Shown piece after piece: positions 16,238-30,239 of a stretch of DNA of 64,000 nucleotides. Both the position numbers and the translations under genes were made by a program. Position 1 is the stretch's first letter, and every line of letters starts with the position of its first letter. The notes below the pieces were generated by a model. The model was given only the letters and a program-made list of their open reading frames with translations. It was not told where the DNA came from and made no database searches. Source of the stretch: Diphasiastrum complanatum. Lineage: Eukaryota > Streptophyta > Lycopodiopsida > Lycopodiales > Lycopodiaceae. The stretch is taken from positions 2,603,106-2,667,105 of the forward strand of contig CM055098.1 of the NCBI GenBank assembly GCA_029204225.1, in the 5' to 3' direction.

Positions 16238-19200
16238 CTATCCAACATCCACCTTGTTGTTTGGGTATTCACCATGCGTGGTAACCCTATCATGACGTAC
16301 GGAATAGGAGGCTAGACTATTCAAATCTCTCAACTGATATGGGTGATTTTGGTGTATGTTTGAATTCCATGGTAGAAATGGAAGGTCTGCACCTACCACA
16401 TCAAATATCCTTCCCATATCATAGGGTTTATCCATGGTTGGAGGTATAGTATTTCTTATTTCCTCCCTAATTTCTAGTTCAGGCCCCTTGTTCTCGATAT
16501 CTTCTTCAGAGACATAGCCTGGCATGCCTCTTTCCCAATGGAATATATCCATCAATACCTCTTGGGTTTCTTGGATACAGTTTTGGTACCCATCCTTGTT
16601 AGTATGCATCAATGTACTCTTGTTCGCCACATTATTATGATCTTTGAATAGGTTCTGTATATCATATGACTCCTCCTGATTAATGTCATCGGAGATAGGT
16701 GGTTTAATAACTCTTCTTTCTAGAATTGCTAGAGTTGGATCTATGGTTCTGGATCTAGGGGGGGGTACTAGTGGGTTAGCACATATTGGCTCCTCTGCAT
16801 TGCTATCGTCGTCCTCATCAAGAGGTACAACTTGATCCGCCTGATTGCTATATATCGTTGGTGATGCCTCCTCAAACTTAGTGGCCTTCCCAAGACTCAC
16901 CTACCGATTACACCCTTCCATCCACTCTTTCCTAGGTGGGTTTGTCTGTAACTCTCTCCGGGTTACCATCATTACGCTTGCCCTAGTCCCCTCAGGGATG
17001 AGTGTTCCTATTGGGTGTGTTAGGGGACTGTTGTCGTTGGTCTCAACTCATCTATTTTGAGAGGTATTCTCATGATATCTAGACCACAAGTTTGTATTCC
17101 TACTAGTCTAGGCTTCCTGATTGGCTAGCCCATAATGGTGTAAATTTGACCCACTCCCCTGTGTCCCTCTATAATCCTCCACAAAGTTAGGTAATAACTC
17201 TACGCTACTTGGCACTCTCTCTTCCTCAGCACATTCTGCTTCGAAAAACTTTGAGGGTCCAGTCCTCTCGTAAGTGTCATGTGGTAGTCTTGTATGATAT
17301 ATTTCTCTCATTTTTGGCAACTCGTGCCCTAGTGTCTGTCGGCTACTATTTAGCATCGGATTTCTCATGGCCTGACATTCACGTGTGGTGATGTCTGCTT
17401 CCCCTACAATCGTGGCCCTAGATATCGCCTCTTCCAATGATGAGACTCTAGATTGGCGTACCACTAGCTGGGTATTACTCGACAGTCCTCTCAAAAAGCT
17501 ATCAAGTAGTAGTTGCGGAGGTAATACCATTGTAAAACTTAGGTCCAGCTGGTGCACTAATCCTCCAAATCATCTAGCATACTGATGCACAGTTTCTATA
17601 GATGTTTGTTGTATGGTAGATAGGGCAAATATCAAACTATCTAGACTATAAGTGCCTCTGAATTCTCTAAAGAATTCTTGATAATACTCTTCCAGTGTGC
17701 TAATAGAAGCTTTAGGTAGAGTATGGTACCATCTCCTAGCTGTTCCTACCAAAGTAGTGGTGAACAACATCATCTGATGCGCAGGACTCACCCTATTCAC
17801 GAGCATTAGTGTTTCAAAATCCTCGACATGCTCATGGGCATCTTCATCCTCATTCCCGTGAAATTGTGGTAGGAGACTTACTATTTCAGGTATCCCCCCA
17901 GTGTCATCTGGGACAACTATTGGCTCAATCACCCTCCTTACTCTTGAAGTGATAGGAGTAGGGCTAGGTGCTAGCACAGTCAGGTGAGCTATGGGCAGAT
18001 ATCATTCTCATCTAAAATTTCTTTCACAACAATCTTCTTGTCATGCTTGGTCTCGATCGAATTTAAGTTCAATTCAATCTTACTCTCTGCCATTGACTCA
18101 AAGCTTGGGTCCTCCCATATGACTTCTTCCTCAAGTCCTTCATCCGATATTGATTGAACTTTGCTTTCAGATGTGGCTTTCCACTCAGATGATGTGTCCT
18201 CCTCCTCTGGAGTTGTTCCATTTCATTTTCTGACATGATCTCCCACTCCGATCCATCACTATAACTCTCAACTAAATTAAGCATCTCCTCCTCACTGTCA
18301 TAATGTGTCGAGGGCTCCCCTATCTCTACTTCTAACTGGCGGTCATCTGTGTGGGTATCTGACCGTGTTTCCCATTTTTGTAGTGATAGCGCTATTGTTA
18401 TTTGTAGATCACTGGTGATATCCTCATGATCTTCAAGGAAAGTTATGTTCATGAGCTCTTGTGGTGGCTGTTCCTGAGTGTCAACTACTTTTGGGAGTAC
18501 GGGAGGTGCATCTTCTGCTAAACTCCTGCTATATGCGGCTAGACGTGGTTCTCTAGGCAATAGACTAGCCTCTTGTAATGAAATTTCTATAGCCAGGTCT
18601 AGTTCTACGTACAAAAATCCTCCTAGGTCTAGTTGTGGTCCTTCGGGCTCTAGTTGAGATTCGATCAAGAGGTCTTCTAGTATGACGTGCTTGTCTTCCG
18701 AGTCTATGTCTAGCCCTATCGATGTAAGGTCAACAATCCACAAAAAAAATTCTCAATCCACGAGAAAGATTACCTCTATTGAGTAGTGGATATTGTAAGA
18801 ATTTCCAAAGTCCAACTAGGAGTTCTACCATCTTGAGGTACGAGGACTTCATTAGTTCTAGCAAGGGTTATGTGGTACCTCAAGCTCCCATCCTATGGCT
18901 ACTGGAGCGGGTCGGTCCTAAACACACTAGTAGTAGGATCAGCGCTTGCGCGATGCTAACCACCTTGTCTAGTGGCTGCATGGTAGTCACATTGGTGTAG
19001 TAAAGTCGTTTGGTTTTAGTTCATCGTGGTATCCCTATTATGTCCTATCTAGGGCGATACTCCTTTCTATCGGGTAAAGGTCAATTGGTACTGTGTGCGA
19101 GATTCATGTTTCTCCCAACTCATCCCATAGATCTCCCAAATCTCGTTAACTAGTACTGCATACGTCCTCACTAGCTCTACCAAGTCACTAGTCTGTTGGA

Positions 19201-19372
19201 TTCTAATTGGTCCATACCCATGCATAGTATTCATTGGTGCTGCATACCAAGTGCCATCTTTCCTAGATGCTAGTGTTGGGGGAACATAGGGTGGTGTTGT
19301 ATTTCAGACGATGTGATCGGTTTTTGCTTCTGGTTTTGGAGCTCGTGGTCTAACCTTAACCTTTGGCTTCAT
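16238..19372 (-). pseudogene. Ty3/gypsy gag remnant
   Basis: A minus-strand reading begins at ATG 19372 (MKPKVKVRPRAPKP). After several breaks it passes through an acidic 225-codon open stretch (18743-18069). Next comes a Retrotrans_gag domain (17977-17108): LLPQFHGNEDEDAHEHVEDF, TLVGTARRWYHTLP, EEYYQEFFREF. This is the usual pattern of the gypsy capsid, which assembles the particle. Within one frame stops occur at about 17570, 17108 and near 16900; the tail 16900-16238 is open again and unrecognised. No zinc knuckle, protease or RT is seen. Confidence 0.8.
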
Positions 19373-19679
19373 AGTAAACCTCATATCGTACAAATGTCAT
19401 GGCGAGTAACCAACATAATTGACCAATCAACAAGTTGTAACTAGCAACGACAACATAATGCTATAATAACTGACAAGGCCCTAAGGTGAGTATTCTATTT
19501 GTGGGATCAGCACACATCACTATGTGATGCTAACCACTTCAACTTGTAGTAACATGATACTGATTTTTAGATTGCACAAACATGCTAGCTTGGGGCCGAC
19601 GGTCTAAACTAGAATCGTTCTCAAGACATGCAATCTGAGATACATCAAATTTGTAGACTATTAATAGTATGACTACCCT

Positions 19680-19885
19680 TCAAGCAATATTCCCTTATCA
19701 AGTAGCTCCCGACAGATGCACCAATGTTAAGCGTCTGACGAGTCAAATAACATAAGCAACCCGCAAATGGCTAATTAGTACAGTCCACAGCCCTACATAT
19801 AGATAATTGCCCTTTAAACAATAGCCCATTATCAAATTCCTCTCGGCAGACGCACCAATGTTAAGCGTCTGGCGGGTCAAAGTTG
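19680..19885 (-). repeat. Duplicated LTR/PBS-junction-like block
   Basis: Two copies about 135 bases apart share GCACCAATGTTAAGCGTCTG (about 19716-19735 and 19851-19870) and flanking CAATA-CC-TTATCAA. On the minus strand each reads ...GCTTAACA then TTGGTGC, like an LTR end followed by a PBS. It lies upstream of the minus-strand gag, where such a junction is expected. Confidence 0.5.
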
Positions 19886-19984
19886 CTCACTTGACCCAAA
19901 GTGGCCAGAGTCGTTGAAGCGGCCGAAGTCACCGAAGTTTGTCGATGATGTTAATAAACATCGGAACCACCTGTGAGCCATTTT

Positions 19985-20096
19985 CGAGTGGTTCTGCAGA
20001 CTGTGTAGAAACACAAAGAATTCTGCAGGTCTGGATAAATGAAGTTGGATGAAGATTAAAAGTCGATTAGTCGATTAGTAGAAGAATAATCCAACA
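19985..20096 (-). mobile_element. Fragment of copia LTR, same family as 8796-9936
   Basis: It matches 9815-9936: TCTGCAGACTGTGTA, GGATGAAGATTAAAA, TCGATTAG and the terminal AATCCAACA. Only the first 110 bases or so of the LTR remain, in minus orientation. It abuts the copia pol fragment at 20100. Confidence 0.7.
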
Positions 20097-20099
20097 AAC

Positions 20100-21870
20100 T
20101 TTCAACACCTACCACCGACATGACAATTTGAGCCTTAGGCTCCATCGTGTCGCCAACTATTCAACAACAAATCAAAAAACGATGTTGATGTTACTCAGCA
20201 ACAACCCGACCAAGGAATGGATCATCAACCAACACAACCTCCAAGAAGATCAAACCGAGTGCGCACACAATCCACAAGGTATATTTTCGAGTCTGTCTGT
20301 CTTTTAATACAGGAACCGACTACAATCGAAGAGGCACTTAGCCAATCAGACTCTGATCTCTTGAGGGAAGCAATGGACAAAGAGTATTCCTCTCTGATCA
20401 AGAACCATACATGGTCATTGGTTGAACTACCTACCAGCAACAATTTTATCGATTAAAAATGGGTCTTCAATATCAAATACAATGCTAATAGGAGTATTGA
20501 CCGAAAGAAGGCCCGACTAGTAGCTAGAGGATTTTCTCAGATCCCAAACATCGACTATAATGAGACTTTCAGTCCAGTAGTCAAACATTCATCAATCCGA
20601 GTCCTCTTATCTTTTGGTGCTACAATCAACCTTGAAGTACATCAATTCAATGTACAAACAACTTATTTGAAAAGAGGTATAGAAGAAGACATTTACATGA
20701 TATAACCTGAGGTGTACGTTCTCGAAGGTATGAAAAATCATGCCTATAAACTCCACAAAACATTTTATTGCTTGAAACAATCAGGAAAAGCTTGATTTTA
20801 GAGGATCGCACATTCCTCATCCAACATGGCTACAAACCAAGCACTGCCGATTCTAACGTTTATTTCAAGTTAGTGCAACATTCCTTCATTATCATTACTG
20901 TGTATGTCAATGATACATGCTTTTCAGCAATAGTACCGATCAGGTGAAAGATGCTAAACAGATGTTATTTTCTGAATCTGACATGACCGATCTGGGTGAG
21001 GCTCACTACTGTCTTGGAGTTCAAATACATCAAGACAGAGAGAGACAACTGATCTACATTACTCAACAAAGATATCTTCATAGTATCCTTATCAGATATA
21101 ATCTAACTAATTGCAAAGAATCTCACTCACCAATGGATCCAGTCCTACGACTGTCGAAGTATCAATGTCCTCAAATAAAGCAAAAAAAAGAGCGAACGAG
21201 AGAGTAGTTGTATCAATCGATGCTCAGCTCTCTCAAGTATGCAATGGTCTATACAAGACCTGACATCGCTTTTGTAGTTAGCTCATTAATCCAATTCATG
21301 GCTAATCCTAGCATCATACATTGGAAGGCTCTTATCAGAGTCATGAGCTATATTTGAGCTACAACAAACATGTGCATCTGCTATGGAGATTCAGTCAACA
21401 ATGACAATCTCCATTAGCTAAGTGCATATCTAGATGCAAGCTGGGGAGGAGATGTAGATACTCATAAATCTACGTCTTGATTTACATTCTTCTTCAATGG
21501 TGGTCCTATCTCATGGAACAGTCGTAAGCAAACCTCTATTGCTCTTTCTTCTACAGAAGCAAAATACATTGCTACTTCTCAAGCTATTAAAGAAGCAATT
21601 TGGTTGAGAAATTTATTATCAGATATTAGTCTGAATTAGTACACTCTTACAATTATGTTTTGTGATAATCAGAGTGCCATTATCTTATCGTCCAGCCCTA
21701 GATTCCACTCTAGGAGTAAGCACATTGAAATTCGATATCACTATGTAAGGAGTAATATTCTCGATAGAGAGGTAAGCTTAACGATCGGTCAAACACAAAA
21801 CATGATTGCAGATGTATTTACCAAGGCTTTGATCATTGATACACACAACTTTGTGGATTGCTTAGTCTAA
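20100..21870 (+). pseudogene. Copia RT/RNase H remnant
   Basis: The reading begins in the spacer upstream of RT (RRSNRVRTQSTRY, TTIEEALSQSDSD, KNHTWSLVELP). RT follows with KARLVARGFSQIPNIDYNET, FSPVVKHSSIRVLLSFGA and LGEAHYCLGVQIHQD, then YTRPDIAFVVSSLIQFM. RNase H shows AYLDASWGGD, SSTEAKYIA, MFCDNQSAIILSSSPRFHSR and FTKAL. Stops and frameshifts are scattered, for example near 20454, 20703 and 20794, and the YVDD box is damaged. The polypurine tract and LTR follow at 21895. Everything 5' of RT is missing. Confidence 0.88.
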
Positions 21871-21894
21871 AGATCAAGGCATTCACTGATCCAT

Positions 21895-21906
21895 ATTAAG
21901 AGGGAC
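21895..21906 (+). other. Copia polypurine tract
   Basis: ATTAAGAGGGAC lies directly before the TGTTGGA start of the LTR and primes plus-strand synthesis in such elements. Confidence 0.6.
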
Positions 21907-22906
21907 TGTTGGATTTATTTCTCTACTCTCCTAAATCCCATGTTAATCTAGTTCCATTCATATTGCTACAGTTTACATTGTCACACAATCTGTAGATATA
22001 CTCTATTATCGAAGACAATCAAAAAAATGGCAGTCCGACTTGTCAAAGTCACCCGACTTGTCGGAGTTGGCAGACTTATCGAGGAAACCTGACTTGGTCA
22101 ACTTATCGAGGGAGTCCGACTTATCGACTCAACTGACTATCGTTAGGGACCATCAAATGACTACTATCTTGACTCCATTTACTATCAAAAGTGACACGCT
22201 CAACTCTGAATAATCAAAGCCTTCTCATGCCCACTTCATGTACTATGCAACTACTTGGACAATGACAACAGTAGCTGCAATCTATTATAGACGGTGTAAT
22301 GGCTCCATGTCATCCTCTTGTACATATATTTGCACAAATGTAGATTGTATATAGTTGATCATTATAATCAATTAATCATGTATGTATGCTAATGTAAGCT
22401 AATTGATGCCAGACAAAATATGTCGATTCCACATACGCTCGAGCGCCCATAGACGCCAAGATGACAACTTATCAGAGACAGACATAGTAGATGCTTTCAA
22501 GCATTGATTCTTTTTTTCAAGCTGGTTGTCAGAATAAGCTCATAGTTGTTATAGATCGTAGTTAGCTTTGTGAGCATGCGTTTTCGTCCACTATTGTTTT
22601 GTGCTCACCAGCATCATCTGACTTGTATTTCTATGCATTCAATCTGAACAAATTACTTTCTAGTTTTGCATTCAGATTTTGTTAGTGTTACATGCTTTCC
22701 GCTTTCTATATGACTCTCAAATTGCTTTGTCTGATTGTATGCTCTCCCTCTTCCACATAATCGCAATTAAGCTCTATTTTGTGTTCGCCTACTGTGTGCA
22801 CGCACTAAGGGAATCAGTCCACCACTACCGTCATGCAATAGTAGGATCCTTCTAATCTGATTGTTCGACTTGTCCGTCCACCACGGACTCCATCATTTCC
22901 CTAACA
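21907..22906 (+). mobile_element. Copia 3' LTR, about 1 kb
   Basis: It starts TGTTGGATTTATTTC after the polypurine tract; an end at CCCTAACA (22906) would give TG..CA termini with a TGTT/AACA inverted repeat. The first 470 bases match the inverted LTR at 3900-4371. Between 22041 and 22135 there are at least five copies of a motif close to GACTT(G/A)TCG(G/A). The right end is an estimate. Confidence 0.6.
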
Positions 22907-24385
22907 GACACTTTATTCGACTCTTTCGACTGTCGACTGGTAGTACTCATAATGGAGCTCTTCCTCTATTGAATCCAATATAGACTACATCACCATTCAA
23001 ACTTACTATAAAGTGTCTAAACACACTAGTTAACAATGATCTCTGAAAACTTGTATATATATAATATATTAAAACAAGACAAGAAGAGAGAGATCATTAA
23101 GAATCATTAAAATAGATGTATGATGCGTGAATCAGATTTCAAATGTGAACTCCATTGTATTAGATTATCTGACTCCTTAGAGTCAAAGATCACAAGATAG
23201 ATTGAGAGCAATTCAATGAATAGAGACATTGTCTTAATCTGTAATCACCATAGTAGTGTCATGTCCATGTTCTGAACATAGGATTCAGTATAGTCCTAGA
23301 CTTGGATACCCGATACTCCAGTAAATCAAGCTTATTAGTTATGCCACGTCATACTTGAAGTGACCCACAAGTAATTAATAACCTTGTGAGGCCTAGACAC
23401 ACTAATTGGAGTTAGTACAAGGTTTGGGACCGTATATGCATGTGTAGGGTATCAATAGCAATCTATGAATAGAGGATTCATGCACAAAGATTCTATTCTA
23501 GATGATTCTATGTATAGGGGAGTTGGGACCTTGCATTACTATACGCACAGGTGTTTACAGATTCTCTGAAATCTGTGAACACGGTTCTTTGTGTTTCTTT
23601 TTCTTATCGTTCTTTCTTCGTTCTTCTATAGTTACGGTTCTTACGGATCTTCTTCTTATTAGAACAGCCACTAAATAGAAGTGTTACTTAGGTTGTAACG
23701 TGTATTTCCCAGCCTATCAGTGGGAGCCACGGATCTGATACTCAGCTACATGCATTAACCAGCCATGTAACCAGACATAGCTCAAGAAGGTCAACATTCT
23801 GAAACAGTGAGCAATCCTACCACTATCTACTAAATCAGAAAGTAGTCAAGAACAAGATTAACTATTGAACAAGGAACAAGAAACAAGAAACTAGATTCCT
23901 AACAGCATTTTAACAGTCTAAGAATCAAGAAACACTCATTTCTTGATGCCTAGATTGCTCAAGAACAATCAAGAACTGGAATGTAGGAAGGCATGCAAGA
24001 TCTACACCACTATTCTAGCCTATTTAGTTTATTTGAGTGCTGATTCTTACCTTATTCCACAAACAAGAAATGAATCCTAATCCACAGCTAAGCAAGGAAC
24101 AAGGAAACAAGAAACTAGTTATTCCACAATGCAAGGAAATCAAGCATGCTCATAGAAATGTCACTCAAGAACATTGCCATGAACAAGGAGCTTAGCAATT
24201 ATCAAGAACTCATGGAGGATCTTCTTTATATGCTCAAGAAAACTTGACAATACATTCAAAGCTCCCTCACAAGAGAGGGGAGCCCTTAAATAAGCAAGAA
24301 AGCTGCCCAAGTGGCAATTCCACCAAATTAGAAATTACACATGGAATTTGCCCTTTCACTAAAGGTCATCATCAAAGGGTGGCTT
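22907..24385. other. No recognisable gene
   Basis: AT-rich DNA without a coding frame. The last part (24200-24385) may belong to an older LTR that was split by the insertion at 24386; CCCTTAAATAAGC near 24291 is TATA-like. Confidence 0.35.
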
Positions 24386-25238
<853 letters not shown>

Positions 25239-25239
25239 A

Positions 25240-25257
25240 TGGCGCCGTTGCCGGGGA
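25240..25257 (+). other. Primer binding site
   Basis: TGGCGCCGTTGCCGGGGA begins one base after the LTR. This PBS is well known from plant Athila/Tat-type gypsy elements, which fixes the element's orientation and lineage. Confidence 0.8.
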
Positions 25258-25596
25258 GCGCCACACACTCGTTTTGTTGCATAGTTTTCTTAATCTCTTC
25301 CTCTCTCCCCCTCTCTCTTTTCTTCTCTCTCACCATTCATTTTCACCAAAAAATCGGATTTTAGGGGTAGAATAGTGTGAGTAGTGTTAGTTTTTGCCAT
25401 TTTTTCATGATTTTTTTGTTTGTTTGCACTGTATGGAGAGATTGTGAGGTGGGAGGATCAGATCCAAGCACCCAATCCTTTCATTAATCCATAAAATCCA
25501 TAAAAATAAAAAAAAAAAGCTTAAAATCTATTTTTGGAGAGAAAAAGAGAGCCAAAATCCCATCAGATTTTGATTTCTCAAAAACCAGCAAGAACT

Positions 25597-26700
25597 AACC
25601 TTCGCATGACTGGCAGCAAGTCCAGGGTACTGTCCCAAATCTGCATAGAAGCCTGTGAATACTTCCCAATAGATTTTGAAAAAACAGAGAAAAACCCATA
25701 AAAATTCAAAAATCCCTTATAAAAATAAAAAAAAAATTCAAAACTCAAAACTAACCTTCGCAGAGCTCTCTGAAGTTCCATCTCACTGAGACAAGGACAC
25801 AGAGAAGTCTGCGAGAGTTAGATCCCAAAAAAAGTGCTCCTATGAAGGTTCCCAAGAGCAAAAAATGGCCTAGAACCTTCTCAAACAACAATTTTTTGAG
25901 TTTCCTTGGGAAGTAACCTTCACAGAGCTCTCTGAAGTTCCATCTCACTGAGACAAGAACATAGAGAAGTTTGCGAGAGTTAGATCCCAAAAAAAGTGCC
26001 CCTGTGAAGGTTCCCAAGGCAAAAAGTGGCCTAGAACCTTCTCAGACAGCAAATTTTTGAGTTTCTCTAGGAAGTAACTCTCGCAACTTGGTAAGCAAGT
26101 GGATTTGACTTAGATACAAGCACATACCAGCCTGCAAAGATTAGTTCCCAGAAAATCTCAAACTTTGGCCAAAAAAACACAAAAAAAATGTAGTTTTTTA
26201 AAAAAAAATTGAGTTTCTTGGGGAATTAACTCTTGCAGCTTGGTGAGCAAGTGAATCTCACTGAGATACAAGTGCATACCAGTCTGCAAGGGTTTGTTCC
26301 TAGAAAATCTTAAAATTTTGCAAAAATACCACAAAAAAATACACTTTTTTAGATTTTTTGAGTTTCCTTGGGAAGTAACTCTCGCAGCTTGGTTAGCAGC
26401 TAAATCTGACTGAGACACAAGTGCATACCAGTCTGTGAGGGTTTGTTCCCAGAAAATCATAAAATTTTGCGAAAAGACCCCAAAAAAATGCACTTTTTCC
26501 ATGATTTTTTGAGATCTGCTAGGAAGTAACCTTCACAAAGAATTTTTTAGATAGTTCTAACCAAGATCTGACTACTGTGAAATTTTTGTGAAGATCCAAT
26601 GGTTAGATCTAAAAATATCTAAGAAAAAGTGCCAAAAAATGTCAAAAAACTGAGTTTTTTCCAGATCTCAACAAATCTGCCCATCAAGAACTCTTGCAGA
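25597..26700 (+). repeat. Leader tandem array, about 150-160-bp diverged units
   Basis: Units start at about 25597, 25753, 25915, 26076, 26228, 26377 and 26528. Each opens with AAC(C/T)(T/C)TCGCA- or AACCTTCAC-like sequence and contains a GAGACA(A/C)AAG-type core, a GTTCCCA(A/G) word and a TTTTTTGAGTTTC(C/T) end. Neighbouring units are most alike. The array is untranslated leader. Confidence 0.8.
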
Positions 26701-27183
26701 ACTCACATTGTACAGCTACTGTAGGAAGGTTGAAGGTTAGATTCACTCAGATCTGAAGAAATCTCAACAAAAAAAAAAATCGCAAAGAATCAAGAAAAGG
26801 GGCTAAAATCACACTATTAGCCAACTAAAACTGATCAGGTCTTGTCAAATCTAGGTTGCAGGTACAATATCCATCAAGATCCAACATCCCTAGACTGAAC
26901 CAAGTGAATGAACCTCAGATCAAGTTGATCAGTACCAGGAAAAATCAGTTTCCACCACCATCCATACCAACCATTCATCACTCTTCTGTCCACACTCTTT
27001 TGTCCATCTCCATATTCTCTTCACAGTGTAACTTTCATTGCGGTTATCTGTTAAATCCATTTATGTTTCTGTTCACATCCATACTGATCCCTCTTTTCTT
27101 GATTCCTTTCACCTCTTCTTTTTCTTCTTCCACTTCAAAAAAAAAAAAAAGTTGGAACACCAGAGTCATTGAGCAAATCTTGA

Positions 27184-28782
27184 AGCAATTCACCAACCAG
27201 CTACTTTGCGACATTCTAGTGCTGAACTACGGAGACCGCCCTTGTAGAATTATCGAAATTTAAAAAGTTCCCTGCTGAAACAATCCGAGACTACACATAT
27301 CGGATCTATCATCTAGTGAATGATTGTAATCCACCGATTCCTGAACAGATTGTCATGGAAAAATACTATGCTGGACTGCCCAAAAGGATCACATCTGGTA
27401 TGGCAGAATTAGCATCCTATGCGTCACCTGTACAACTCTGTAAGGATGCTGCCAAGATGGAAATCTCACTCAGGAAGAAGGACTTTTCCTATCTAGATGG
27501 GGAATCAAAGGAACAAAGGTCGAAAACGAGCAATGATCCAACAAGAATGGAACCCCATGCAAGGCAACAAAGTGCAACAAGGTCAAGTAGAACAAGTGCA
27601 GCGGAAGACCCAGAACCTTGCACTTTAAGCTGTCAGCAAGCTTATGCTCGCTCTATTAAGTTTCTTGCAAAGGAAGAATGTACCTTCTACTTTTGAGATC
27701 ATCCAAGTACCAGGTGTCCAATCAAGAATCCGTGTTTGTTAAAAGGACAAAATACAGAGCAACAGGCTTGTCGATAGCAAGATCCAACGGTTCAGCGGTC
27801 AGAAGCAGAATCAAGCCAACAAGGAGCTCACCAGAAGGGTGGATGTCAGATTGATCCATCTAAATCACGAGTTTCTTCAACAAACAGTGGCAAGGTAGAA
27901 GTTTTGGTTATATCCTCTTGCATGTCACCGAATTCAATGGAGGACCATAACAGCCTACCAGTCTATTTTGTGGAAGATCCTAAGGGGAATCTGTTACCGG
28001 TGTATGCCTATCAACTTAGAGGTGATGGCATACTGCACTCAGTTAGGTGCTATGGATGCGGAGGAAAACACCAACGTGCTGAATGTCCACACTGAGGGGA
28101 TCCGTCAACATTTGATCCCTCGTGTTCATAATGCGGAGTAAATCATCCATGCCGAGATTGCCCGATGAGAAACTCACAAATAGCCAGGAGGCATTTGGCC
28201 TATGTAGACCGACATGCACCTGTGGTAACTCTTCCACCTCGAACGTACTACAAAAGAAAAATCTTAGTGCCACCAAGTTATGAAGCGAGTGACGAAGAAG
28301 AAAATCTGACAAAAGTCCCAAGGTACGCAAAGATACCCTCGGGCAAACAAGTAGAACCATCACAGAAGACAAAGATGGTAGAATTCATCAAGCCAATGAC
28401 TGTCGAGGAAATCAAGACACGGGCAACCAAGGAACTCCAGCAGATTCTGTCAGGGCTTTTTTTGCACTCAATGCGAAGAATTCTTAGTGATGAATTACAA
28501 AGGGGACTAGCGTCGACAGGGCAACTTGAAGGCAATTCAGCACAAGATCCAAGAAAAAGTGCCATCACGCAGCCTTCAACGGGAAAGTGCAATGACCAAA
28601 AGAAGACTAAAAACAAGAGCATCAAGCAAACATGTCATATCTACATTATGATTTGGGGGAGTCTATGGCATTGGGACCAGTTGCGCCGATCTATGAAGAT
28701 CCATTATATCAACAAGATTTATCTTGGGATCCTCCGATGGAATGCCTCGACTACCCAATTGTCAATGAACAAGGTTATCTAA
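27184..28782 (+). pseudogene. Gypsy-type gag of the non-autonomous element
   Basis: One reading frame extends over the whole stretch, broken only by stops (TGA 27694, TGA near 28093, TAA near 28132 and others between 27697 and 27903), with no obvious frameshift. The capsid part shows ETIRDYTYRIYHLVNDC, MEKYYAGLPKRI and LCKDAAKMEISL. Two zinc knuckles follow: CYGCGGKHQRAEC and a second, CS-CGVNHPCRDC, with a stop inside it. Then comes a basic and acidic tail (KRKILVPPSYEASDEEE). A short frame at 28632-28814 (YEDPLYQQDLSWDPP) looks like the shifted end. Gag would form the particle and bind the RNA through the knuckles. Confidence 0.7.
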
Positions 28783-29001
28783 TATGGCCACTAGACCCTT
28801 ATGTGCATTATTGAAAATTTGGCAAGTCTAGGTTCTTGCTGATCAACAATCAATAAAGCTTCAGGTTTTATGTAAGCGAATTCTATCCACGCTTTTCCTG
28901 AAGCACCCATGTCCCAGCAATAAACGAACCGACAACAGTGCCCCTTCACGATAGTTGCAGCCTAATGCCGAGGGACCGACACTACTTTGGGCCGTGGACC
29001 C

Positions 29002-29802
<801 letters not shown>

Positions 29803-30076
29803 GGCTCACTCTAACTAATTTAAGGGGGGTCTACATTTATTTACAAAGCCTAGGAAATATGGCTAGCTCCTACATGGTCGTTCCTTCTCTGGGATACACC
29901 ATGTAGGCTCACATAGATATTTCATTATCATCCTAGCTAGTAATTTCTTGGCTCTCATGCTCGGCTCTCAGCTTCTTCTACTCTCCTCCTTTTGAGACCT
30001 CCTCGGTCATGGGTGAGAGGTATTTTGTGTCTTAGGCTTGGCTTGGCATCTGGGAATTCACTGGAATCTGCTAACA
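29803..30076 (-). mobile_element. Partial gypsy 3' LTR
   Basis: On the minus strand TGTTAGCAGATTCCAG begins right after a purine-rich AAGGGGTGGATAA (30077-30090), as an LTR after its polypurine tract. The LTR would be cut at 29803 by the gag-only element; its rest may lie left of 24386. Confidence 0.4.
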
Positions 30077-30239
30077 TTATCCACCCCTTATCTGTTGCAG
30101 GATCCACTGCAACACCGGTGATGTCTTTCGCTTGGCACTTGGAAAAGCGTGGATCTTTGTTCGCTTCCGTAAAACCAAGTGCTTATTATCCGCAAAACTT
30201 ATTTTTCTGTTTTTTATTTTTTCAAAATTGAGAGTCTCT

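Noticed and set aside
25597-26700. Regularly spaced repeat array that might suggest CRISPR
   Set aside because: Units are 150-160 bases, diverged along their whole length and lack unique spacers; this is a retrotransposon leader in a plant genome.
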